Assembly: GCA_022801925.1 (NCBI GenBank)
Contig: JAAWTG010000010.1
Location: forward strand, 1-64,000
Source of the DNA: Clostridia bacterium
GTDB taxonomy: Bacteria > Bacillota > Clostridia > RUG12999
Direction: 5' to 3'
DNA: 64,000 nt
Made by a program: the position numbers and the translations under genes. Shown here one piece after another: positions 52,357 to 59,784 of this stretch; position 1 is the stretch's first letter; each line of letters begins with the position of its first letter. The notes beneath the pieces are model-generated. The model made no database searches, was not told where the DNA came from, and saw only the letters and a program-made list of their open reading frames with translations.

Positions 52357-53166
52357 ATGAAGGTAGTTGCGTTGGTTGGAGAAAGCGGCAGCGGAAAAAG
52401 TTTCCGCGCCCAATGGATTGCAAAAGAAAACAATCTGGATTATATTATCGACGACGGATTGCTGATTTATAAAGGGCATATCGTGGCGGGCAAGTCCGCC
52501 AAATCGGAAAAGACCATGATTGCGTCTGTGAAACACGCGATTTTCATGTATGACAAGGACGCCATTCCCATGCGGGACGCCATTCGCGCGCGGGGGGATA
52601 TTTCCATTTTGCTGCTGGGAACGTCGGAGCGCATGGTGCAGCGGATTGCGCAGCGGCTGGAACTGCCGCCGCCGGAAAGAATCATTTTGCTGACGGATAT
52701 TGCTTCACCGGAGGAAATCGCTCTCGCAAAACGAATGCGCGAAACGCAGGGAAAACACGTCATTCCTGCGCCGACCTTTGAAGTGAAAAAACATTTTTCG
52801 GGCTATTTTCTCGATTCCCTGAAAGTGTTTTTCCGTATGCAGGACAAAAACTTTTTTGAAGCGGATAAAACGATTATCCGTCCGACCTATAGCTACATGG
52901 GCGATTATAAGCTGACCACCAAGGTCATTGTGGATATCGTGAAACATGAAGCGCACAAGGTGCGGGACGTGAAAGTCAAAGACGTGCGGGTGGCGCGGCT
53001 GAAAGCAGGCGCGGGCGTTACGGTGGAAATTGATGTAATTTTAAAATTCGGCGTGGATATCCGCGAAACGGCGAAAATGGTGCAGCGGCGGGTGCGTCCT
53101 GCGCTTGAAGAATATGCAGCGCTGACCGTGCCAAACGTGAACATCAAAGTGCTGACCTTTGACTAG
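52357..53166 (+). CDS. P-loop nucleotide-binding domain fused to an Asp23/Gls24-like domain
   Basis: ALVGESGSGKSFRAQW Walker A; C-terminal KVIVDIVKHEAHKVRDVKVKDVRVARLKAGAGVTVEIDVILKFGVDIRETAKMVQRRVRPALEEYA. Confidence 0.72.
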   Translation: MKVVALVGESGSGKSFRAQWIAKENNLDYIIDDGLLIYKGHIVAGKSAKSEKTMIASVKHAIFMYDKDAIPMRDAIRARGDISILLLGTSERMVQRIAQRLELPPPERIILLTDIASPEEIALAKRMRETQGKHVIPAPTFEVKKHFSGYFLDSLKVFFRMQDKNFFEADKTIIRPTYSYMGDYKLTTKVIVDIVKHEAHKVRDVKVKDVRVARLKAGAGVTVEIDVILKFGVDIRETAKMVQRRVRPALEEYAALTVPNVNIKVLTFD

Positions 53167-53248
53167 AGGTGATAAAACAACGTAGGAACCGGTCGCCTTG
53201 CACGTGATACATAACAACGGAACTACATAAGAGATACTTCCACATAAA

Positions 53249-53282
53249 ACAAGAGCGGGCGCTATATGGCGTCCGCTCTTAT
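53249..53282 (+). terminator. Hairpin AGAGCGGGCGCTATATGGCGTCCGCTCTTATG
   Basis: Inverted repeat between convergent genes. Confidence 0.65.
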
Positions 53283-53284
53283 GT

Positions 53285-54103
53285 CTATTCGGTAAACGTG
53301 ATATGCAAAATATCGGGCGGGGCAAGAAATCGAAACGGCAGCGTGTGTACGCCAACGCCGTTTGAAATAATAAGGCGCGTTGCACCGACTTGATATTCGC
53401 CCGTGTGGTATTTGCGTCCGCCGTGCGGCAGCATATAGCGGTAGAGCAGCGGCAGTTTCACCTGCCCGCCGTGGGAATGCCCCGATAGCTGGACAGGGAT
53501 TTGATGCTGTGCGCTGATATCCGCATAATCAGGGTGATGCATGAGACAAATGACATAGGGCGCGGCGCCGTTTAAGGCTTTTTGCACGTCCGGTTTTCCA
53601 TATTTCCATTCTTCCAGCCCAATGACAGAAGCGTCCTCTGTCAAACGGACGGCTTCGTTTTGCAGCACGCGAAAACCGCCTGCCGCCAACAGTTCCGCGC
53701 TGAATGCGCACGCGGCGGGCATATGCAAATCATTGTTGCCCAGCACGGCAAGTTTTTCCGCTTGCGGCGCGCAGCCGCGCAGCAGCTTTGCCACAGCCGT
53801 CCGCGTTTGCTGGTCATAGTGACTGCGGTGTTTGTCGGAAAAATCGCCCAAAAACCAAAGGTAATCGGGGCGCAAGCCATTTATTTTCTCCACGCAGCGG
53901 CGTAGTTGCGCCAGCGTGACAAACCGCCCGAAATGCACGTCTGAAAATGCAGCGGCAGTTTTGCCGTGCAACGACGCAGGCGCGCCGGTGATGGTAATGC
54001 GCCGCACGCGCAGGCTTTTTGCTTCCAAAATGCCATAGCCTGCGCCCGCGGCGGCAAGTCCGCCCGCCGCTAAAATCCATGTCCAAAGAATCATAAAAAC
54101 CAC
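53285..54103 (-). CDS. Metallophosphoesterase (YkuE/LpxH-like calcineurin fold)
   Basis: AAFSDVHFGRF, FLGDFSD, VLGNNDLH, LMHHPDY, LSGHSHGGQVKLP. Confidence 0.87.
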   Translation of the reverse strand: MVFMILWTWILAAGGLAAAGAGYGILEAKSLRVRRITITGAPASLHGKTAAAFSDVHFGRFVTLAQLRRCVEKINGLRPDYLWFLGDFSDKHRSHYDQQTRTAVAKLLRGCAPQAEKLAVLGNNDLHMPAACAFSAELLAAGGFRVLQNEAVRLTEDASVIGLEEWKYGKPDVQKALNGAAPYVICLMHHPDYADISAQHQIPVQLSGHSHGGQVKLPLLYRYMLPHGGRKYHTGEYQVGATRLIISNGVGVHTLPFRFLAPPDILHITFTE

Positions 54104-54123
54104 CCTCCGTGTGTATTGTGGTC

Positions 54124-54278
54124 AAAAGGGGGACTCTTTCCAGCTCCCTTTGGTCGCTGTCATACCGTCCCCCTTGTTGGAATCCCCCTTTGCAGTCGCC
54201 TTCGCTCGCGCAGCGTTCCTAGCGAAACGCTGGCGACTGAGAAGTATGAAATCTTCGGCACATGTCCGAAGATTTCAT
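54124..54278 (-). repeat. Structured dispersed repeat, copy C
   Basis: Reverse complement ATGAAATCTTCGGACATGTGCCGAAGATTTCAT...GTCGCCAGCGTTTCGCTAGGAACGCTGCGCGAGCGAAGGCGACTG...AAGGGGGACGGTATGACAGCGACCAAAGGGAGCTGGAA. Confidence 0.82.
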
Positions 54279-54313
54279 GATTGAAAAGTGACGTATCCGT
54301 CTGCCCGTATCTT

Positions 54314-54473
54314 CACGAGAGGGACTTGTTCCATCTCCCGTTGGTCGTTGTCACTGCGTCCCCCTCGTGGGCTCCCTCCTGACGGCGTTTTTCGCTCTCG
54401 CGTCGCGCCTCGTTCCTCGGCACTCTAAACGCCGCAAAGTATGGAATGTCTGGCGCATGTCCAGACATTCCAT
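54314..54473 (-). repeat. Structured dispersed repeat, copy D
   Basis: Same architecture, ATGGAATGTCTGGACATGCGCCAGACATTCCAT...; shares 26-nt CATGATTGAAAAGTGACGTATCCGTC flank with copy C. Confidence 0.78.
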
Positions 54474-54500
54474 GATTGAAAAGTGACGTATCCGTCAGCT

Positions 54501-54935
54501 TTATTTTTCATTCCGTCCCAATAATTCGTCTAGTGTTACATGAAACAGGTCTGCAAGCTGCAACAGATGGTCTAAATTGGGTTCGCTTTTTCCGTATTCA
54601 TAGGCTTGATATGCTGTGTAGCGGATACCGAGTTCCGCTGCTACTTGCTTTTGAGTTATGTGCTTTTTCTTCCGTAGTTCTTTGATTCGTTCCGAAAACG
54701 GTGTGACATTTTCTTCATCATAATTTTCCTCTACCTCTGTCCCTGTGACTAAATAGTGTATGGAAGTATGATAAAAGGTGGCATAGATAAGTAAAGCTTC
54801 AATCGGCGGTTTCGCTCTCTCATATTCATACTTCTGATAGGCTTGTTCGGACTTTCCAATCAATTCGCCAAGTCTCCGTTGTGTAACATTGTTTTTCTTT
54901 CTTAATTGAATTAGCTGTTTTGACAAGGATTCCAT
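54501..54935 (-). CDS. XRE-family regulator with two HTH domains
   Basis: QLRKKNNVTQRRLGELIGKSEQAYQKYE and ELRKKKHITQKQVAAELGIRYTAYQAYE; C-term DLFHVTLDELLGRNEK. Confidence 0.87.
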   Translation of the reverse strand: MESLSKQLIQLRKKNNVTQRRLGELIGKSEQAYQKYEYERAKPPIEALLIYATFYHTSIHYLVTGTEVEENYDEENVTPFSERIKELRKKKHITQKQVAAELGIRYTAYQAYEYGKSEPNLDHLLQLADLFHVTLDELLGRNEK

Positions 54936-54971
54936 ATAGATACTCCTTTAAAGAGTCTTAAAAATTTTCTC

Positions 54972-55023
54972 TTGACACCCACCAAAAGTTGTGATACACT
55001 ATTGTCACAACTTTTGGTGGGTG
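54972..55023 (+). promoter_or_regulatory. Promoter TTGACA-N17-TACACT embedded in a perfect 19-bp palindrome (putative operator)
   Basis: CACCCACCAAAAGTTGTGA (54976-54994) / TCACAACTTTTGGTGGGTG (55005-55023), loop TACACTATTG contains the -10. Confidence 0.75.
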
Positions 55024-55099
55024 CAAAGGATATGTTGCTATGAATTCATATAAAATAATAAAAGATACATTTTCTATCTATACACGGCTATGTTATGCT

Positions 55100-55534
55100 T
55101 TATGTTTCATTTCGTCCCAATAATTCGTCCAGCGTTACATGAAACAGGTCTGCCAATTTTATCAACTTTTCCAATTTCGGTTCATGCGTGCCATATTCAT
55201 AGGTTTGATATGCCGTTTCACGAATATCAAGTTCTGCTGCTACCTGTTTTTGCGTCAGATGTCTTTCCTTACGCAATGCTTTCACACGTTCCGAAAACGG
55301 TGTGACATTTCCTAAATCGTATTCCTTTTCAGTATCGGTTCCTATAACAAGATATTGCACAGAGGTCTTGAGTAATTCCGCCAACTTAATAAAATTTGCA
55401 ATAGAAGGATTGCATTTTCCTTGATCATATCTAGCAAACGCGACTTCCGAAACACCTAAATATTTTGCAATATCTCCTTGTGTCATTTTAAACTTGATTC
55501 TTAATTCTTTTAATTTTACACCAGATATTTTCAT
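55100..55534 (-). CDS. XRE-family regulator with two HTH domains
   Basis: ELRIKFKMTQGDIAKYLGVSEVAFARYD and ALRKERHLTQKQVAAELDIRETAYQTYE; C-term DLFHVTLDELLGRNET. Confidence 0.87.
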   Translation of the reverse strand: MKISGVKLKELRIKFKMTQGDIAKYLGVSEVAFARYDQGKCNPSIANFIKLAELLKTSVQYLVIGTDTEKEYDLGNVTPFSERVKALRKERHLTQKQVAAELDIRETAYQTYEYGTHEPKLEKLIKLADLFHVTLDELLGRNET

Positions 55535-55559
55535 AGTATCCCTCTTTTTTAAATAAGTA

Positions 55560-55588
55560 TTGACAAGAGCTTTAAGTTATGATATACT
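55560..55588 (+). promoter_or_regulatory. Promoter TTGACA-N17-TATACT for the 55634 ORF, with AGTTAT...ATAACT dyad
   Basis: Read directly; strongly similar to the promoters at 226..198 (minus) and 54972. Confidence 0.7.
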
Positions 55589-55633
55589 AATAACTGACTT
55601 AAAATTATGTGTTCTTAGAAAGGGTGATAACAT

Positions 55634-55912
55634 ATGTCAAATTTATATGAAAAGGCTTTTTTTGATTATCTTACACAAATGTGTGAGAATGCTGGTATGC
55701 GATTTTCGCAGGCACCTGAATACTCAAAGCATCAACGTTTGTATGACGGCGGACAGGAAAAGTTGCTAGAACTTATATCGGAAAAAGACCGCCGACAAGC
55801 GCAGCGATATCTGGAAGATATCGCCCATGGAAAAAGTCTTGAAATTGATTATTATTACCGTCAAGGAGTTATGGATGGTATCCGCACTTTGAAATTATTA
55901 GGAGCCCTCTAA
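55634..55912 (+). CDS. Small DUF6809-like hypothetical protein
   Basis: 92 aa ORF with RBS AGAAAGGGTGA; divergent to the XRE gene. Confidence 0.6.
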   Translation: MSNLYEKAFFDYLTQMCENAGMRFSQAPEYSKHQRLYDGGQEKLLELISEKDRRQAQRYLEDIAHGKSLEIDYYYRQGVMDGIRTLKLLGAL

Positions 55913-56232
55913 AGATATATCTCACGAAAGCGGCTTGTCCATCTAAAGGACAGATGATACCCTTTTGCGACGCACATCTCTCCAAGAAAAAGTAAGAGGA
56001 GCAGAAAATGGGGGGCAAGGAGCGGAGGGTATTTACCCTCTGGGGCACGCGTCCCTCAGAAAAAGTAAGAGGGGGAGACTTTGTGCAAAGCACAAAGTCG
56101 GAGGACATTTTTCACGAGGGATATACCCGTAGCGACAATTGGGGGAACATTTTCAAAGAAGAATACATCCGTAGCGCCCCTTGAGGAACATTTCCCGGAA
56201 AATATCGCCCCGCAATGCGTCATTTGCCGAAA

Positions 56233-57267
56233 TTACCGTACCATTTCGCTTGCTTGTCCTTTCATATGTGCGTCTATCACGCGGCGGATATCGCCCGCGT
56301 CACAAGCGGTCATGTCGCCCGGAATGGTATTTTTCAGCGCGGACATAGCGTTACCATAGCGCACAGCGTCCTCCAGCGTCCGGTGTTGAATCAGACCATA
56401 GAGCGCGCCCGCCACATAAGCGTCGCCGCTGCCAATACGGTCTACCACCTCAATATCTTCATACGGCGCTTCTTCAAAAAAGCTATCCTCTTCCACAGAA
56501 TAGGCAAGAGACTGCCACGTGTGACGCGTCGGCGTTTTTGCCACGCGGCGCGTGCTGGCAATCACCTTCACATTGTCAAACTGCCGCGCAAATTTCCGCT
56601 GAATCTCATGAATATCGCCCGTTTGCCGGAACATGCGCCGCAGCGTTTCCTCCGACACAAACAGAATGTCCACGTCCTGCATGACCTGCATCAGGCATTC
56701 GCGGGCGGTATCCTCGTCCCAAAGGCTGGCGCGGTAGTTTACGTCAAAAGAGATAAATGTCCCCTGTGCTTTGAACTTTTGAATCATTTCCAGCGCCGTT
56801 TCGCGAATGGTCGGATTCAGCGCAAGCGTGATACCGCTGAGGTGAAAGACCTTGGTGCTGGCATATGCCGCTTCGTTCACATCTTCCACATGACAAGCCG
56901 CAAACGAAGAATTCGCGCGGTCATAGACCACGGTCGGCACACGCGGATATGCGCCGCTTTCATAGTAGTAAATGCCAAGACGTTTTTCCGCGCTCTTATC
57001 ATAGGTAATGAAATCGTCGCTGATACCGCTGTAGCGGATTTTGTTTTTGATGAATTTTCCGATTTCGTTGTCTGGTAGTTTTGTGATAATACCGGTGCGG
57101 CAGCCGAGCTGGGAAATGCCGCTGACAACGTTCAGTTCCGCGCCGCCCGCGCGTTTATCAAACGTTTCGCTTTGAGAAATACGTTCCTTGCCGACAGGCG
57201 AAAGCCGCAGCATAACCTCGCCGAAGCCCAGCACGTCAAACGGTGTGTTTTTCATTTGGTCTAACAT
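56233..57267 (-). CDS. PfkB-family carbohydrate kinase (2-keto-3-deoxygluconate kinase-like)
   Basis: GFGEVMLRLSP, GGAELNVVSGISQLG, FDVNYRASLWDE, DRIGSGDAYVAGALYGL. Confidence 0.85.
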   Translation of the reverse strand: MLDQMKNTPFDVLGFGEVMLRLSPVGKERISQSETFDKRAGGAELNVVSGISQLGCRTGIITKLPDNEIGKFIKNKIRYSGISDDFITYDKSAEKRLGIYYYESGAYPRVPTVVYDRANSSFAACHVEDVNEAAYASTKVFHLSGITLALNPTIRETALEMIQKFKAQGTFISFDVNYRASLWDEDTARECLMQVMQDVDILFVSEETLRRMFRQTGDIHEIQRKFARQFDNVKVIASTRRVAKTPTRHTWQSLAYSVEEDSFFEEAPYEDIEVVDRIGSGDAYVAGALYGLIQHRTLEDAVRYGNAMSALKNTIPGDMTACDAGDIRRVIDAHMKGQASEMVR

Positions 57268-57408
57268 GGTATGTAGCCTCCTTTATCCTATGCATTTTCC
57301 CTGCCGCAAAGGGCAAACACGATTGCCGTGCGGCGGGGTATCTTCGCAGATGAATCTATCGTTTTCTATATTATGTATTATAACCTATTTCCGGCGTTTT
57401 GACAAGGG

Positions 57409-57696
57409 CTATTCCGTTTCTTCTTCACTCTTATTAAAACCGACCATGAACAAAATAATCAGCAAAATGACCGGTAAATTATCGTCTATGTCGCTGTTGA
57501 TTAAAAACAGTATCAGCGCCAACAGAATAATGTCATCCAGCGCAAAATTGCGCAGCGTATTCCCCAGTCCGCCGCTGAGCGCACCCAGCGACCCGCCCAG
57601 TCCGGCGGTATGCGCCTGTTTTCCCGAAGCGGGCGGCGTCTCCGGCGCAGGAGAACCGCCCGCCGCCCCATAGTGTTTGTAGTATGCCTTTTCCAT
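57409..57696 (-). CDS. Small hypothetical protein with C-terminal hydrophobic segments
   Basis: ORF in a three-gene minus-strand run. Confidence 0.5.
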   Translation of the reverse strand: MEKAYYKHYGAAGGSPAPETPPASGKQAHTAGLGGSLGALSGGLGNTLRNFALDDIILLALILFLINSDIDDNLPVILLIILFMVGFNKSEEETE

Positions 57697-57731
57697 AAAA
57701 ATGTCGTCCCCTTTCCAGCCGGCCCTTTTTC

Positions 57732-58130
57732 TTATTTGCCAAACAATCCCATGCCGCGAGTGATTTGAGCAAGCTGTATAATTTTCATAGCGCTGTCGAT
57801 TTTAGATGCACGCATTGGGTTCATGTACGGCTTTAGAGCCACAAGTAAATTCATATGTGGGTTATTCTGCACGTTTGCCATGCTGCCAAGCCCCGAAAGC
57901 AGTCCGGAGAGATCCATGGGCACGTTATTGGTCGGCGCAGGTACAGCCGGCGGCGCAGACACTTCCTGCACCGGCTCCGCGGTGAAATCCGACTGCGCCG
58001 GCGCGCTGTTTTTGTTCGCCGCACCGCCCAGACCCAGCGTTTCCACAATTTCGTCCACTTTGCCGCCCGCGTCCGAACCCAACAGATTTTTCAACATTTC
58101 GATTGCAGTAGATAAATCTTGATTTGCCAT
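57732..58130 (-). CDS. Small hypothetical protein (MANQDLSTAIEMLKNLLGSDAGGKV...)
   Basis: ORF with RBS GGAGGTATC upstream. Confidence 0.6.
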   Translation of the reverse strand: MANQDLSTAIEMLKNLLGSDAGGKVDEIVETLGLGGAANKNSAPAQSDFTAEPVQEVSAPPAVPAPTNNVPMDLSGLLSGLGSMANVQNNPHMNLLVALKPYMNPMRASKIDSAMKIIQLAQITRGMGLFGK

Positions 58131-58164
58131 TCGTGTGATACCTCCTGTTCTGTATGGCGCGGTT

Positions 58165-58419
58165 TTATTTGTTCAGCATGTTCCGCAGTTTTTGCAGTGT
58201 GCCGCTATCAATGTTTTGCATTTGGGAAACCAGCGCGTCCAGCTGCGACTGGTCCATTGCGGTAAGCTGCCGTTTGAGCTGGTCTATCGCTGAAGCATTG
58301 ATTTTGCCTGCCAACGCGCCGTTGCCGGATTTTTGTAGCATATCGGCAAGTTTTTGTTCCATTTCTCCGCTGGGCATGTTCGCCAAACCGCGCAGCGCAT
58401 TAATATCAACTCGTTTCAT
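58165..58419 (-). CDS. Small hypothetical protein (MKRVDINALRGLANMPSGEMEQKLADMLQ...)
   Basis: ORF with RBS, first gene of the run. Confidence 0.6.
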   Translation of the reverse strand: MKRVDINALRGLANMPSGEMEQKLADMLQKSGNGALAGKINASAIDQLKRQLTAMDQSQLDALVSQMQNIDSGTLQKLRNMLNK

Positions 58420-58562
58420 GATTTTCCACCTGCTTCCATTCTATGATTACTACCAGTATATGAGAACCGACAAAAAATGTTTCAAAAAAAATTATACATA
58501 TTCTCTTGTAAAAGAAACAGAATATTGTTATAATGGAGAAAAAGGAAGGAGGCGTATGTCAA

Positions 58563-58880
58563 ATGGCAGAAGAACATGTACATGGACACGATTGCTCTTG
58601 CGGGCATGACCACAGCGAGGAGGAAATGGATAATTTCGTTGTGCTGACAGATGAAGAAGGCAATGAAGTAGAATTTGAATTTCTCGACAGTATTGAATAC
58701 GGAGACGCAACTTATGTGATTTTATTGCCGCCGGATGACAATGGCGTGCTGATTATGGAACTGGAAGAAACGGAAGATGGCGAAGAATCGTTGCTGCAAA
58801 TTAATGACCCGATGATTTCAGAAGAAGTGTATGCGATTTTCAAAGAGAAAAACAGTGATGTTTTTGATTTTGAAGATTAA
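58563..58880 (+). CDS. DUF1292 protein with His/Cys-rich N-terminus (HVHGHDCSCGHDH)
   Basis: DNFVVLTDEEGNEVEFEFLDSIEYGDATYVILLP; RBS AAGGAGG. Confidence 0.82.
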   Translation: MAEEHVHGHDCSCGHDHSEEEMDNFVVLTDEEGNEVEFEFLDSIEYGDATYVILLPPDDNGVLIMELEETEDGEESLLQINDPMISEEVYAIFKEKNSDVFDFED

Positions 58881-58943
58881 AAAATTTATGGTAAATTCGC
58901 ATAATCCATTGCACTCAGTAGCATAATATGATATACTATATGT

Positions 58944-59176
58944 AAAAGAAAAAGCGCAGGAGCGCTTTGGATATGGGAAAATCCCTGCGATGTGCGAACA
59001 CAGAAATTACTTAAACCAATGAATTCTCAAGGGAACCGGCTTTCCGGTCTGTAGTACATGCCCCCGCCGGGCGCTATGTCCGGTGCCAGGGGACGTATGA
59101 ATTTCCGGAGGTGGTACCCACCTGGTTAATACAGGTTTGAGGGTGATTATGTGCAACGGCAGAGCGGGGTTTTTTT
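58944..59176 (+). ncRNA. ssrS: Stand-alone structured RNA, candidate 6S RNA
   Basis: Promoter TTGCAC-N17-TATACT (58909-58937); 5' CCCTGCGATGTGCG and 3' GTGCAACGGCAGAGCGGGG closing stem followed by T7; long rod with terminal CCGG hairpin; small GGTGGTACCCACC hairpin on the 3' side. Confidence 0.5.
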
Positions 59177-59202
59177 GATACAAATGATACATGAAATATA
59201 AT

Positions 59203-59250
59203 AAAGGAGCAGTCGGTAAAACATTTGTTTTGCCGACTGCTCCTTTTTTG
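59203..59250. terminator. Intrinsic terminator AAAGGAGCAGTCGGTAAAACattTGTTTTGCCGACTGCTCCTTTTTT
   Basis: Perfect hairpin plus T-run. Confidence 0.9.
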
Positions 59251-59259
59251 TGAATTTCT

Positions 59260-59784
59260 TTAAACCAGAACAGCACCAAAATAGGTCACGGTATTTGTGC
59301 CGTTGATATACCTCATGCCGCACGCCGCCGCCAGTGACGACACATTGATGGAATATGCTTCCAGAGACGGAATGGCTTTTTCCGGAAAACGGCAGGGTTC
59401 GTCCGTCTGTGCGGCGCAACGGTCGCAGCAGCTACAGCCGCCCGCACCCAGCAGCAAGTAATCGGTTAATCTATTTTGGCAGACCGTCTGCACGTCCTCC
59501 AATACGCTGCGAAAACGGCGGCGGGCGGCGCCCATTCCCTCGATATCAAACGAATCTTCAAGCGGATAGATTTTCTGAAACACCACTGCCGTTTGATAGG
59601 TTTTGGCGCGGCGAACCAGTTCCTCCGTTTTCCCCACCAGCGGCGGACAGGTATAGTTTTTTCCGTAGTTGCCGCAAGTGTTCAGTTTGCACAAATCAAT
59701 CAAAGACGGTTCAAAAACAATTTCAGACACGGCAATTTTCGCCGCGCGGTCAAAGTCCATTTTTTCAAGTTCCTGCAATATCAT
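59260..59784 (-). CDS. DUF2284 Cys-rich metal-binding protein
   Basis: CKLNTCGNYGKNYTCPP...GGCSCCDRCAAQTDEPCRFPEKA. Confidence 0.82.
   Translation of the reverse strand: MILQELEKMDFDRAAKIAVSEIVFEPSLIDLCKLNTCGNYGKNYTCPPLVGKTEELVRRAKTYQTAVVFQKIYPLEDSFDIEGMGAARRRFRSVLEDVQTVCQNRLTDYLLLGAGGCSCCDRCAAQTDEPCRFPEKAIPSLEAYSINVSSLAAACGMRYINGTNTVTYFGAVLV

Noticed and set aside
56215-57078. 287-aa plus-strand ORF
   Set aside because: Antisense to the clearly recognisable PfkB kinase
59085-59130. T-box leader (GGTGGTACC-like sequence)
   Set aside because: GGAGGTGGTACCCACC is a simple hairpin rather than the AGGGTGGNACCGCG motif, and no aminoacyl-tRNA synthetase or amino-acid gene follows
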